Shown: piece after piece, positions 28,259 through 37,894 of the stretch
How the letters are laid out: every line of letters begins with the position of its first letter
Numbering within the stretch: position 1 is the stretch's first letter
Assembly: GCF_900880625.1 (NCBI RefSeq)
Contig: NZ_CAAHFB010000001.1
Location: 2,046,001 to 2,110,000 of the forward strand
Reading direction: 5' to 3'
DNA length: 64,000 nt
Source: Halorhabdus rudnickae
GTDB lineage: Archaea > Halobacteriota > Halobacteria > Halobacteriales > Haloarculaceae
Notes under the pieces: model-generated
Told to the model about the DNA's origin: nothing
The model's database searches: none
The model's input: the letters and a program-made list of their open reading frames with translations, nothing else
Translations under genes and position numbers: made by a program

Positions 28259-29452
28259 ATGGCACTGAGTTCCGGGCTGCTGGCAGTTCTAGCGACGCTG
28301 ACGTGTGTGGGGATGGCCTGGGCACTCGGCGCGAACTCGAATTCGCCGCCGTTCGCCCCGGCGATCGGTGCAAACGCCATCTCGACGATGCGGGCGGCAT
28401 TTCTCATCGGTATCCTCGCGGCCCTGGGCGCACTCTTACAGGGTGGATCGATCTCCGAGACTGTCGGCAGAGACCTCATCTTGAACGTCGGGATCACCCC
28501 GCTTGCGGCCACGGCCGGGTTGCTCACTTCCGCGGCGTTCATGGCCTTTGGCGTCCGGTCGGGGTATCCGGTCCCTGCCGCCTTCGCAACGACTGGTGCG
28601 ATGGTCGGGGTCGGGTTGTCGCTGGGGGGCGACCCGGCCATGGCGAAGTATCAGCAACTGGCGCTGTTCTGGCTTCTGGTGCCCCCCGTTTCAGGTGGGC
28701 TGGCCTACAGCACAGCGACAATCCTGCGTCGTGACGATATCCCTGAGACAGTCGGCGTCCCGTTACTGGCGGCCGTGGTCGCGGGAATCGTCGCGAACGT
28801 CGAACTCGGCGTCATCCCTTCTCCGGCCGGGAGCACGCAGAACTCCCTGGCGGGGTTCGCTACGATGCTCGTCGAGTTGCCACAGCCGCTCGTTCGGGTC
28901 GCGGTCACCGTCGGGTTTGCCGCGCTGGGATTCGTCGCGATCCGGCGACGAACGCAGGCCTCGACTGAGGGTGGCATCCGGACCTTCCTGGTCCTGTTAG
29001 GCAGCGTCGTCGCCTTCTCCAGTGGCGGCAGTCAGGTCGGCCTGGCGACCGGTCCCCTCGAATCGCTGTTCGTCTCGGAACTGGGCCTGCCGACGCTCGT
29101 GCTGTTGGCCATCGGCGCGGCGGGGATCCTCGCCGGCGCCTGGATGGGTGCCCCGCGCCTCTTGCAGGCCACCTCCAGAGAGTACGCTCAACTCGGTGCT
29201 CGCCGGTCGATCGCCGCCCTCGTCCCGGGGTTCATCATCGCGCAGGCGGCAATCGCGCTGGGGATCCCTATCTCGTTCAACAACATCATCATCTCTGGGG
29301 TGATCGGCGGCGGCCTCGCGGCGGGCTCGGCGGGCGTCTCCCGGCGGAAGATCGGCGTTACTGTCTCGTTCTGGTTAATAACGCTGGCCTCTTCGGTCGG
29401 CGTCGGATACGGCCTCTACTGGGTGTTCTCGACGGCACTCGGGATCGAGTGA
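28259..29452 (+). CDS. PiT-family inorganic phosphate transporter, copy 2
   Basis: 397 residues, same architecture as the protein at 9379-10563: PAIGANAISTMRA, SSGGSQVGLATGP and SFNNIIISGVIGGGLAAGSAG. Similar enough to be a paralogue, but in the second repeat N-N-I replaces N-E-I. An ATG start directly follows a purine-rich gtgattgacgc. No regulator is adjacent. Confidence 0.9.
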   Translation: MALSSGLLAVLATLTCVGMAWALGANSNSPPFAPAIGANAISTMRAAFLIGILAALGALLQGGSISETVGRDLILNVGITPLAATAGLLTSAAFMAFGVRSGYPVPAAFATTGAMVGVGLSLGGDPAMAKYQQLALFWLLVPPVSGGLAYSTATILRRDDIPETVGVPLLAAVVAGIVANVELGVIPSPAGSTQNSLAGFATMLVELPQPLVRVAVTVGFAALGFVAIRRRTQASTEGGIRTFLVLLGSVVAFSSGGSQVGLATGPLESLFVSELGLPTLVLLAIGAAGILAGAWMGAPRLLQATSREYAQLGARRSIAALVPGFIIAQAAIALGIPISFNNIIISGVIGGGLAAGSAGVSRRKIGVTVSFWLITLASSVGVGYGLYWVFSTALGIE

Positions 29453-29555
29453 GCCAGCTACTGGTGGCCTCGGCTCGGGATGGCGCGATCACCACTGAGG
29501 ACCGGTAGGTCCGCGGTCGCTCGAACACCACCGCAGGGGCGTCGTTCACTTCCGC

Positions 29556-30011
29556 TTACGTCTCATCGAGCAATAGCGAGTATCCCGTCTTGGCATCGGG
29601 GTCAAACCCACAGGCTTCGTAAAAGTCGTGTACGCGCGAGTCGTCCCGTCCTGTCTGGAGTAAGACTTTGTAGCAGTCACGCTCGCGTGCGCGCTCGATC
29701 GCTCCCTCGATGCACTCCCGACCGAACCCATTCCCGCGGTAGTCTTCGTGGGTCACGACGTATTCGATCACGCCGAACGGCCGGCCGCCGTGGGAGATCG
29801 ACGGGACGATCGAGAGCTGACACGTCGAGACAAGCGTCCCCTCGTACTCGACGCCCAGGACGACCGTTGATTCCTCGTTCTGGATTGTGTCCCAGGCCGC
29901 CTCGACGGCCGGGGATTGGGCCGGTGTCTCCTCGAAGAGCATCCCGTAGAGATCCCGCAGCGCGTCGAGTTCGTCTTCCTTGATCGGCCTGACAGTTCCC
30001 ACTCCGGTCAC
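29556..30011 (-). CDS. GNAT acetyltransferase
   Basis: 151 residues. Acetyl-CoA loop THEDYRGNGFGRECIEGAIERA (R/Q-x-x-G-x-G/A) and C-terminal VHDFYEACGFDPD are the GNAT signature. Substrate unknown. Overlaps the stop side of hef by 4 nt (30008-30011), so it is translated after hef on the same strand. Confidence 0.88.
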   Translation of the reverse strand: MTGVGTVRPIKEDELDALRDLYGMLFEETPAQSPAVEAAWDTIQNEESTVVLGVEYEGTLVSTCQLSIVPSISHGGRPFGVIEYVVTHEDYRGNGFGRECIEGAIERARERDCYKVLLQTGRDDSRVHDFYEACGFDPDAKTGYSLLLDET

Positions 30012-32494
30012 CCCTCGTACTCGCTCCCGATGACTTCGCGGATACGTTCCGCTGTCACTTCGCCGACCCCATCGACTTCGAGCAGGTCGTCTTCGTTGGC
30101 GGCCATCACCGCTTCGACCGTCCGGAACTCCTCGAGTAAGGCCTGGGCAGTCACCGGCCCGACGTCGGCGATCGAGGCGACGACGTACTCCTGCTGTTCG
30201 GCCAGCGTCTTCGATTGCTTCTCGCCGTGGACGCTGATCTCCCGATCGGCCGTCTCCTGCTCGCGGGTCGCGATCGTCGCCAGCAGATCAGCAGTCCCGT
30301 CTTCGTCCGCGGTCCGGAGGACGCTCGCGCCGAAGTCGACCGCCAGCGACGCCAGTGCACCTCGGATCGCGTTGGGGTGGACGTTGCGCTTCTCGTAGAG
30401 TCCCTCGCCTTCCAAGATCACGACTGGCCGGTCGTAATAGCGAGCGTCGTCTTTGACCTGCTCGAAGACCGATCGGTCGCCACCCGTCAGCGTGTCAAGG
30501 AAGTCCGAGACCGTCTTTCGTTCGACGATGACGCGATCCGAGAGCACGTAGTCGCCGACTTGTAGCGTCTCGAGGCGTGTTTCGATACCCTCGCGGCGTG
30601 CGAGGTCACGGCCGATTGCGCTGTCGAGTTCACGCTGGTCGATGACGATTTCGCTCCCCTCCTCGCTTCCGGCGGTGGCGACCGTTCCGTCTGACACCCT
30701 CCCGTCGTCTTCGTCTCCGTCGTCACTGGCTGACTCGACCGCATCGTCACCGGTCGGTGCGAACGCGTCCAGGCCAGTCTGGCCGTCGGTGTCGCTCGTG
30801 GCGGTATTTTCGTCACTCGGATCACTCTCACCAGCCCCGTCTCGCGATTTAGTACCTTTGTGGGAATCGTCATCCGCGGTGGCGTCAGCATTGTCTTTGT
30901 CGCCGTCGAAGGTCGTCAGATCGACCTGTTCGTCAAGGCGCGATTCGATCTCGCCAGTGACGTCCTTCAGCGACCGGAGTTCTTCCTCCATGCGCTTCTC
31001 GTCCTGGCGGGACTTCCAGAAATAAGCCTCGTCGCGGGTGTCTTCGGCGATCAGCACGACCACGGCCCCTTCGGTCTGGCGGCCGGTCCGGCCCTTGCGC
31101 TGGATCGACCGGATAGCCGTCGGGACGGGCTCGTAGAACAGTACCAGATCGACTTCGGGGACGTCCAGCCCTTCCTCGGCGACGCTAGTCGAGACTAGCA
31201 CCTCGAAGTCGCCGGCCCGGAACGCGTCGAGGGTCTCCTGTTGTTGGGTCTGGGTCATCCCGTCGCTGCCGTCGGTGTCGCTTTGACCGACGAACTTCCG
31301 GGTGTCGAAGTGTTCGCCCAGGAAGTCCGTCAGCGTCTCGGCAGTATCGCGGGACTCGGTGAAGACGATGACACGCTCGCCGTCGTTGATCCCCAGGGTC
31401 TCGGCGATCAACATCCGGGTCCGTCTGAATTTCGGGTGCAGATCGTCGAAGTTCTCAGCTTTCCGGACTGCTTCCCGGACTTTCGGCTCGCTGACGAGCC
31501 GCTGGTCGGCTTTCGAGGCACCCGAGGAGCGGGCGGCGTTTTTCAGGCGTTCGAGATACCGTCGCAGCGACTCGACGCTCTGGGTCTCGGCGTAGGTCAC
31601 GGCCGTCCGGAGCTTCCGGACTTCCGCCAGCAGGCTCATCCCCTGGTAGCCCTCCGACTGGTCTGCATCCATCAACTCCTGGATTTTGGCCTGGATCTTG
31701 CGGATCTCGCGTTCGGAGACATCGGGTTGCGTTTTCGAGGTGACGCCGAGTTCCTTCAGCTGGGTCATCCGCTCTTTGATCACGTCCTGGATCGCGTCGC
31801 GGATCTCGACGACCGGCTCGGGCAACTCGACGCGCTCCCAGTCGACGCTGGTCTGGTGGGTATACTCGGCCACGTCGGCGTCGTCTTCGGTCATTACCTT
31901 GACCTCGCGGATGCCGAGGTTGGCACACACCTGGAGGATCGCTTCCTCGTCGTCGCCGGGCGAGGCGCTCATGCCCGTGACAAGGGGCTCCTCGGCCTCG
32001 GCGTGGTAGCGTTCGGCGATGAACGTGTAGGGGTACTCGCCGCTGGCGCGGTGACACTCGTCGAACGTGCAGTGGGTCACGGCCGAGAGGTCGATCCGCG
32101 AGCCCAGGATGTCGTTCTCGACGACCTGAGGTGTGGCGATGACGACCGTCGCTTCCTCCCACAATTCGGAACGGTCGTCCGGTTTGACCTCCCCGGTGAA
32201 GACGACAATCTCCTCGTCGTCAATCGTCAGGGCTTCCCGATAGAAGTCGGCGTGTTGCTGGACCAGCGGTTTCGTCGGCGCGAGCAAGAGAGATTTGCCG
32301 CCGGCCTCCTGTAAGCGGTGTGCGGTCACCAGGAGGCTGACGGTCGTTTTGCCCAGCCCAGTCGGGAGACAGACCAGCGTGTGGGCCGAGCGGGCCGTTT
32401 CGGCCAGCTGGAGCTGGTACTCGCGGCGCTGGAGGACGCCCGGCTCGACGAGCGGGCGGTCGACGAACTCGCCGGCGGCGTCGGTCGTCGCCAT
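30008..32494 (-). CDS. Hef helicase-nuclease (XPF/FANCM type)
   Basis: 828 residues. N-terminal SF2 helicase: CLPTGLGKTTVSLL (Walker A), TFDECHRASGEY (DECH), MSASPGDDEEA, VIVFTESRDTAETL and QRKGRTGRQTEGA (motif VI). A long Asp/Ser/Gly linker (about 540-625) follows. C-terminal XPF-type nuclease: EIVIDQRELDS and VIVERKTVSDFLDTL (ERKxxxD) intact, then helix-hairpin-helix (VGPVTAQALLEEF, VDGVGEVTAERI). It acts on stalled replication forks. Downstream GNAT overlaps. Confidence 0.96.
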   Translation of the reverse strand: MATTDAAGEFVDRPLVEPGVLQRREYQLQLAETARSAHTLVCLPTGLGKTTVSLLVTAHRLQEAGGKSLLLAPTKPLVQQHADFYREALTIDDEEIVVFTGEVKPDDRSELWEEATVVIATPQVVENDILGSRIDLSAVTHCTFDECHRASGEYPYTFIAERYHAEAEEPLVTGMSASPGDDEEAILQVCANLGIREVKVMTEDDADVAEYTHQTSVDWERVELPEPVVEIRDAIQDVIKERMTQLKELGVTSKTQPDVSEREIRKIQAKIQELMDADQSEGYQGMSLLAEVRKLRTAVTYAETQSVESLRRYLERLKNAARSSGASKADQRLVSEPKVREAVRKAENFDDLHPKFRRTRMLIAETLGINDGERVIVFTESRDTAETLTDFLGEHFDTRKFVGQSDTDGSDGMTQTQQQETLDAFRAGDFEVLVSTSVAEEGLDVPEVDLVLFYEPVPTAIRSIQRKGRTGRQTEGAVVVLIAEDTRDEAYFWKSRQDEKRMEEELRSLKDVTGEIESRLDEQVDLTTFDGDKDNADATADDDSHKGTKSRDGAGESDPSDENTATSDTDGQTGLDAFAPTGDDAVESASDDGDEDDGRVSDGTVATAGSEEGSEIVIDQRELDSAIGRDLARREGIETRLETLQVGDYVLSDRVIVERKTVSDFLDTLTGGDRSVFEQVKDDARYYDRPVVILEGEGLYEKRNVHPNAIRGALASLAVDFGASVLRTADEDGTADLLATIATREQETADREISVHGEKQSKTLAEQQEYVVASIADVGPVTAQALLEEFRTVEAVMAANEDDLLEVDGVGEVTAERIREVIGSEYEG

Positions 32495-32553
32495 TTGACG
32501 AGCGATTCGAGATGATCGCGGTTAAGCGTTCGCGTACCGCGGTGAAAGTGTCC

Positions 32554-33198
32554 CTACAGTGGGAGCGCCGTGAGGAATTCGACGGCCAGGTGCATCGTCA
32601 CCGCCGCGGTGATCGGAATCGTCAGGTTGTCGTCGATGACGTATCCTCGTACGACCGGTTTGATCCCGTCTGCGACCGTCGTGGCGATCCCGCCCAGCAC
32701 CGCCGGCAGTGTCGGTACGAACGGCGCGGCCAGCAACGTGCTGAGGCCGAACGTCGCAAGCAGTACCCACGTCTGCTTGGCTGGTCGGAGTTCGCCAGAA
32801 CCGAGCAGCCCGCTGAAGGGGTCGGCGATCGTCAACATCAACATTGCCGGCACCGCTGCGGTTGACTCGGTGAGCCCTGCTACAAGGTGGTCGGATCCCG
32901 GCGGCGTGAACGCAAAGGCGACGATGGCGAGCCCGAACGCGCCCAGGAAGTACCCCGCGAAGTTCTCCTGTTCGTAACTCCGGGTAAGTCGGTCGAAGAT
33001 CGCCCAGTCTAAGCCTACGTACAGACGGACGATTTCGAGACCGAACGCACCCAGTACGGCCAGCCCGAGAAACACCTGTACGACCTGCCAGGACACTGCT
33101 TCTATGAAGACGTACGACAGCGGGACGGCGCTTGTGCTCGCGTGAACGAGTCGCCGGGCGATCTCGTCGTCGAGCCGCTCGAGCGCGCCGTCGATCAC
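32554..33198 (-). CDS. Dolichol kinase / CTP-dependent lipid kinase-like membrane protein
   Basis: 214 residues, about six hydrophobic helices. IADPFSGLLGSGELRPAKQTW and ADGIKPVVRGYVIDDNLTIPI are the conserved loops of the CTP-dependent polyprenol/dolichol kinase family. It would phosphorylate a polyprenol for the archaeal glycosylation lipid cycle. Its start is 4 nt after the glyS stop on the same strand. Confidence 0.8.
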   Translation of the reverse strand: MIDGALERLDDEIARRLVHASTSAVPLSYVFIEAVSWQVVQVFLGLAVLGAFGLEIVRLYVGLDWAIFDRLTRSYEQENFAGYFLGAFGLAIVAFAFTPPGSDHLVAGLTESTAAVPAMLMLTIADPFSGLLGSGELRPAKQTWVLLATFGLSTLLAAPFVPTLPAVLGGIATTVADGIKPVVRGYVIDDNLTIPITAAVTMHLAVEFLTALPL

Positions 33199-33202
33199 GG
33201 GT

Positions 33203-34966
33203 TTAGCGGTCCTCGAAGTCGTCTTCGCCGGCGACCAGCGCGTCGATCGTCGCCGCGAGATCGTCGACCGCGACCCGCCGCTGTGCGGTGCTATCCCGAT
33301 CCCGGATCGTCACTGTTCCGTCTTCGAGCGTGTCGTAGTCGACGGTCACGCAGTACGGCGTTCCGATCTCGTCTTGCCTCCGGTACCGCCGACCGATCGC
33401 GCCGGAGTCGTCGTAGGCCACGGACAACCCGGCGTCGCGCAACGTGGCGGCGAGTTCGCGAGCGCGCTCGCCCAGGCCGTCCTTGTCCATCAGCGGGAAG
33501 ACACCGACGGTCGTCGGCGCGACTTCCGGGGGGAGTGCAAGATACGTCCGCTCCTCGCCGTCGATCTCGTCCTCGCGATAGGAGTGATCCAGCGCAGTAT
33601 AGAGCGCCCGGTCGATACCCAGTGACGGCTCGACGACGTGGGGCGTGACGTGCTCGCCGGATTCGGTGATCTCCTCGATGGCGAAACCCGTCTTCTCGAC
33701 TGGAACGGTGTAGGACTCGTCGTCGACTTCGACCGTGACTTCCTCGCCTTCGAAGGCATCGGGATCTGACTCGGCCAACTCGGCCAGCGCGTCGGCCACG
33801 TCCCCGGCGCTTCCGCCGAACTCCGGCCCGAGGTAGCTCATGTCCGGATCGACGGTCGGCTTCTCGACGGTAACGGGTTCGTCGTACTGCTTGAAGACGG
33901 TGAAGTCCTCCTCGGAGTGAGCGTCGTGTTTCGAGAGGTCGTAATCGGACCGATAAGCGAACCCGCCGAGTTCGATCCAGTCCGGTTCGTCTCCGGGGTC
34001 GCTGACGTCGCCCTCGGCGTCCCAGCAGTCCTCGGAGTAGTGGGCCAGTTCTCCCGGACGGTGCTGGCGGAACCGGAAGCGATCCATGTCCAGGCCGATG
34101 CGCTGGTACCACTCGGCGGCGACGCCCAGATAGTACGCGATCCAGGGGTCGGCAACGATCCCCTCGGCGACGGCCTCGCCGATCGTGGTCTCGATGACGT
34201 CGCCGTCCGCGCGGTCCTGTGCTTCGGCCGGGTAAAACCGTGCTCGGACGTCGGCCACCGACGAGAGGTCCGGTTCGTCTTCTTCGGGGTCGACGAACAG
34301 TTCGAGTTCGGCCTGGCTGAACTCCCGCACGCGAAGCAGTGACTTCCGGGGGCTGATCTCGTTGCGGTAGGCCCGGCCGATCTGGGTCACGCCGAAGGGA
34401 AGCTGGTTGCGGGCGTACTCGGCGAGTTGCGGGAATTCGATAAAGATCCCCTGGGCCGTTTCGGGACGCAGGTAGCCAGGCGAGGACGAACCCGGGCCGA
34501 TATTGGTCTCGAACATCAGGTTGAACTGCTCGATGGCCTGGCCGGCCAGTCCCGTCCCGCAGGTCGGGCACGTGAGTTCGTACTCGGCGATGACCTCTTC
34601 GACGCGCTCGGGGGCCAGTGACTCGGCTTCTTCGATCCCGGTCGCCGGGTCGTCTTCGACGATGTGATCGGCCCGATGGGACTCCCCGCACTCGGGACAC
34701 TCGACGAGCATGTCGTCGAAGCCGTCGAGGTGGCCCGAGGCTTCGAAGACGGGCTCGGGCAGGACGGTCGGTGCGTCGACCTCCATGTGGCCCTCCTGGA
34801 TGGCGAAGCGCTCGCGCCAGGTGTCCTCGATGTTGCGTTTGAGGGCGGCTCCCTGCGGACCGAACGTATAGAAGCCCGAGACGCCGCCGTAGGCGCCGGC
34901 CGATTGCAAGAAGAACCCGCGGCGCTTGGCTAGTTCGACCAGCTGCTCGGCGCTGACCTGGGTCAT
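33203..34966 (-). CDS. glyS: Glycyl-tRNA synthetase
   Basis: 587 residues, class II alpha2-type. VELAKRRGFFLQSAGAYGGVSGFYTFGPQG is the N-terminal signature; motif 2 YRNEISPRKSLLRVREFSQAELELF; motif 3 around PSLGIDRALYTALDHS (G-x-x-R-x-x-x). A zinc-like pair CPECG/CPTCG lies in the insertion (about 70-135). C-terminal anticodon-binding domain TTVGVFPLMDKDGLGERAREL. ATG at 34966; a longer frame in front belongs to the CBS gene region. Overlaps that gene by 4 nt. Confidence 0.96.
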   Translation of the reverse strand: MTQVSAEQLVELAKRRGFFLQSAGAYGGVSGFYTFGPQGAALKRNIEDTWRERFAIQEGHMEVDAPTVLPEPVFEASGHLDGFDDMLVECPECGESHRADHIVEDDPATGIEEAESLAPERVEEVIAEYELTCPTCGTGLAGQAIEQFNLMFETNIGPGSSSPGYLRPETAQGIFIEFPQLAEYARNQLPFGVTQIGRAYRNEISPRKSLLRVREFSQAELELFVDPEEDEPDLSSVADVRARFYPAEAQDRADGDVIETTIGEAVAEGIVADPWIAYYLGVAAEWYQRIGLDMDRFRFRQHRPGELAHYSEDCWDAEGDVSDPGDEPDWIELGGFAYRSDYDLSKHDAHSEEDFTVFKQYDEPVTVEKPTVDPDMSYLGPEFGGSAGDVADALAELAESDPDAFEGEEVTVEVDDESYTVPVEKTGFAIEEITESGEHVTPHVVEPSLGIDRALYTALDHSYREDEIDGEERTYLALPPEVAPTTVGVFPLMDKDGLGERARELAATLRDAGLSVAYDDSGAIGRRYRRQDEIGTPYCVTVDYDTLEDGTVTIRDRDSTAQRRVAVDDLAATIDALVAGEDDFEDR

Positions 34967-35814
34967 CGTAGCGCTTTGAGTACGTCGATGTCGCGGACGA
35001 TACCCGCGAGGTCGTCGCCCGATACCAGCGGGACCTGCTCGATGTCGTGGCGGATGAGCAATTGGGCCGCCTCCTGTGCAGTCCGGCGGCTGCTGACTGT
35101 CACGAGGTCCCCGGTCATGTACTCGCTGACGGGCTCGTCGGGGAACTCGACGTTCCGGGTCGGCATGTAGCTGTTCCCGACAGCCTTGATGCCTTCCCAC
35201 ATCCACTCGTCGTCCTGGTTGGCGATGGATTCGCCGGTCTCGGCTTCGCCCTCGACGACCTCGGCGACCGTCAGTACGTCGACCTCGGTCAGCATGCCAC
35301 ACACTTCCGCATCGTCGTCGAGGACGACCCCGTATGGGACGTCAGCGTGACTGAGTTCCCGCTCGGCGACCGTCAACGGGGTTTCGGCGTAGACACAGTT
35401 GACGTCCCGACGGGCAAGGTCGCCGACGGACGTATCGCCGTCGTCGACGTCACCCTCGGCGATCGCCCGGATGAGGTCGGTGATGGTGACGATTCCCTCG
35501 AGGTGACCATCGACGACGGGGATCCGGGGCTCACCCGTCGAGATGATCGTCCGGGCTACCTCCTGGAGAGTCGTCTCGGCCGTGGTCGTCGGGACCTCTT
35601 CGACGAGCAACGCCAGCTGGTCCTCGTCGGGGTGTTCGATCAGGGCGTCCCGCGTGACGATCCCGCGGAATTCCTCGCCGTCGTCGGTCTCTTTGACGAC
35701 CGGCACCGACGAGAATTCCCGCTCCTGTAAGTACTCCAGAACGTCGTCTCTGGTCCCCGGGATGTCGACCGTGACGACGTCTTCACGTGGCGTCATGACG
35801 TCCGCGACGTTCAT
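34963..35814 (-). CDS. Four-CBS-domain protein
   Basis: 283 residues in four CBS repeats (about 1-60 VADVMTPREDVVTVD, 70-125, 133-190 VGDLARRDVNCVYAE, 225-283 VSEYMTGDLVTVSSRRTAQEA), probably two Bateman modules binding adenine nucleotides. Stop overlaps the glyS start as ATGA, so they are co-translated. ATG at 35814 (MNVADVMTP) matches the domain start. Confidence 0.9.
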   Translation of the reverse strand: MNVADVMTPREDVVTVDIPGTRDDVLEYLQEREFSSVPVVKETDDGEEFRGIVTRDALIEHPDEDQLALLVEEVPTTTAETTLQEVARTIISTGEPRIPVVDGHLEGIVTITDLIRAIAEGDVDDGDTSVGDLARRDVNCVYAETPLTVAERELSHADVPYGVVLDDDAEVCGMLTEVDVLTVAEVVEGEAETGESIANQDDEWMWEGIKAVGNSYMPTRNVEFPDEPVSEYMTGDLVTVSSRRTAQEAAQLLIRHDIEQVPLVSGDDLAGIVRDIDVLKALR

Positions 35815-36012
35815 ACTGGCAGTTACTCCTTGGTCCACGTACAAAATCTTTGTTTAGTCACGGTGTCAGGCGTGGCGGCCCATCTCCGTGACTCTCGAAG
35901 TCCGCAGTCGCCAGTCGAGCCGGCGAACCCGTCTGACAGCTGTCGGATAGTCCTCGGCATTGTCTGTTGGTTTTCGGCACGTTTATGTATGAATGTTACT
36001 TACTCACATAGT

Positions 36013-36183
36013 ATGTCGCAAGAGCCCGACGCGCTCGCGGCAGACAGTCGATCGGACGGCGAAGTCATGGCCTCGATCGACGAGGGCGAAGCGGACGTCT
36101 TCGTCATCGCGGACGTCACACGCGATGGGGCGTATCTGTCGACGCCGCTCTCGGAAGCGGCGACGCTGTCGGCGTGGCGATAG
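36013..36183 (+). CDS. Small acidic haloarchaeal protein (DUF7556-like)
   Basis: 56 residues: MSQEPDALAAD, then VMASIDEGEADVFVIADVTRDGAYLSTPLSEAATLSAWR in pieces along the gene. From recall this matches a haloarchaeal family of tiny proteins ending in xxAWR. ATG at 36013 follows an AT-rich stretch (tgaatgttacttactcacatag), consistent with a leaderless or short-leader transcript. Function unknown. Confidence 0.7.
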   Translation: MSQEPDALAADSRSDGEVMASIDEGEADVFVIADVTRDGAYLSTPLSEAATLSAWR

Positions 36184-36294
36184 GGGCTCGAACGATCGGT
36201 CGTCCTGCGGCTCGGTTTCGGTCCGTCGTGTCAGTGTTCTTTCCTCGCGCGTGAGAAAACAAGCGTTATGCCGGGTCGTGCAGTCACCCCTGAT

Positions 36295-37872
36295 ATGGAG
36301 ATCGTAGTAACGGGGCCGGTCGAGGAGGCCGGACTGGCGCTGCTCACGGAGGCAGGCCACGACGTGCGGACCGTCGAGGCCGAGGGACCATCGGACCTGG
36401 CGTCGGCCGCGGTCGGTGCCGACGCACTGATCGTTGCGGGCGACGTGGCGGTGACCGCCGAGGTATTCGAACGCGCCTCGAACCTGCAGATCGTCGGTCG
36501 CGCGGGGATCGACGTCGGGACGATCGACGTTCCGGTGGCGACCGAACACGGCGTGATCGTCGCGAACGCGCCGGAGGAGGCGGTTCGATCGGTCGCGGAG
36601 TACGTCGTCGGGTTGCTCTTTGCCACGGCCCGCGGGATCCCACAGGGCCACGTCAAACTCAAGGATGGCTACTGGGCGAAAGGGGACATCCTCGGGTCGG
36701 AACTGGAAGGCAAGACCGCCGGTCTCATCGGCTTCGACGATGTCGGCCAAGAGGTCGGAAAGCGCCTGGACAATCTCGGCGTGGATCTCGTGGTCGCCGC
36801 CCCCGAGGCAGCCGACGACCGGATCGCTCGGATCGGTGCCGAGTCAGTTGATCTCGAGACGTGTCTCGAGCGGGCAGACTTCCTCTCGTTGCACGCCAGC
36901 AGCGACGCCGTGCCCCGCCTGGGTGAGTCCGAGTTCGAGACGCTCGGGGAAGGATACGTGGTCAACTGCGGGGACCCGGCACTCCTCGAGGAGGCTGCCC
37001 TCGCGGATGCAGTGGCGGACGGCGACCTCCACGGCGCCGCGCTGGACGCTGTCTCTGTCGAGCCACTTCCCGATGACAGCCCACTCCGGGACGTCGAAGA
37101 CGTCATCGTGACGCCAGGCGTCGCCGCCAGCACCGTCGGCACGACGGAATCGGTGTCGACGGCAATCGCTCGTCAGGTGCTCGCTGCGTTCGCCGACGAA
37201 CCGGTCGAGAACGCCGTCAACGTCCCGGCGATGTCGCCGGATCAGTACCCGACGATCCGACCGTACGCCGACCTGGCAGAGACGGCCGGCCGGATCGCAG
37301 TCCAGCTGTTCGAGGGCGATGTCGACGGCGTGGAGGTGGCCTACGCGGGCGAGATCGCGACAGAGACTCTCGACCCCATCACGGCAAGCGCACTCGCCGG
37401 TGTCCTTGATTCCCTCGGGCTCGACGCCAACGCCGTCAACGCCCGAGAAGTCGCTGACCGCGAGGGTATCGATGTCGATGTCGTCACCGATCACGGGACG
37501 CCGGACTTCCGGAGTCTGGTTACACTCACCGTCCGTAGCGGTGGGACCGAACTCAGCGTCGAAGGCACGCAGTTCGCCAACGGAGATCCGCGGATCGTCC
37601 GCATCGACGACTACCGCGTCGAAGCGGTCCCTCACGGCCACATGCTCATCGTCCGCAACGCCGACGCACCGGGTGTCATCGGCTACATCGGGACCGTCCT
37701 CGGCGAGCACGACGTCAACATCGCCGGTATGTTCAACAGCCGCGAGGCGTTCGGCGGCGAAGCCCTGTCAGTGTACAACCTTGACTCCCGGCCGACCGAT
37801 GCCGTCCTCGAGGCGCTCAACGACGACGAGCGCATCCTCGATACGACGGTCGTCGAACTCAACGGCCTCTGA
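36295..37872 (+). CDS. SerA-like protein with lost dehydrogenase active site and intact ACT domain
   Basis: 525 residues aligned along all of D-3-phosphoglycerate dehydrogenase: GRAGIDVGTIDVPVATEHGVIVANAP, a Rossmann region, an intervening ASB domain and a C-terminal ACT domain (about 445-525, GHMLIVRNADAPGVIGYIG). Catalytic and cofactor sites are gone: GxGxxG reads GFDDVG (146-151), the DPY acidic loop reads APE, the catalytic Arg loop NxARG reads NCGDP (224-228) and catalytic His in TPHxGxST is Gly (TPGVAAST, residue 275). Possibly a serine-sensing regulator. An in-frame ATG nine codons upstream is an alternative start. Confidence 0.85.
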   Translation: MEIVVTGPVEEAGLALLTEAGHDVRTVEAEGPSDLASAAVGADALIVAGDVAVTAEVFERASNLQIVGRAGIDVGTIDVPVATEHGVIVANAPEEAVRSVAEYVVGLLFATARGIPQGHVKLKDGYWAKGDILGSELEGKTAGLIGFDDVGQEVGKRLDNLGVDLVVAAPEAADDRIARIGAESVDLETCLERADFLSLHASSDAVPRLGESEFETLGEGYVVNCGDPALLEEAALADAVADGDLHGAALDAVSVEPLPDDSPLRDVEDVIVTPGVAASTVGTTESVSTAIARQVLAAFADEPVENAVNVPAMSPDQYPTIRPYADLAETAGRIAVQLFEGDVDGVEVAYAGEIATETLDPITASALAGVLDSLGLDANAVNAREVADREGIDVDVVTDHGTPDFRSLVTLTVRSGGTELSVEGTQFANGDPRIVRIDDYRVEAVPHGHMLIVRNADAPGVIGYIGTVLGEHDVNIAGMFNSREAFGGEALSVYNLDSRPTDAVLEALNDDERILDTTVVELNGL

Positions 37873-37894
37873 TCGACGTCGGACGGTCCCGTTG

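Noticed and set aside
31241-32314. 357-codon open frame opposite hef
   Set aside because: Shadow of the helicase domain; low-complexity Asp/Gly/Leu composition caused by the complementary strand.
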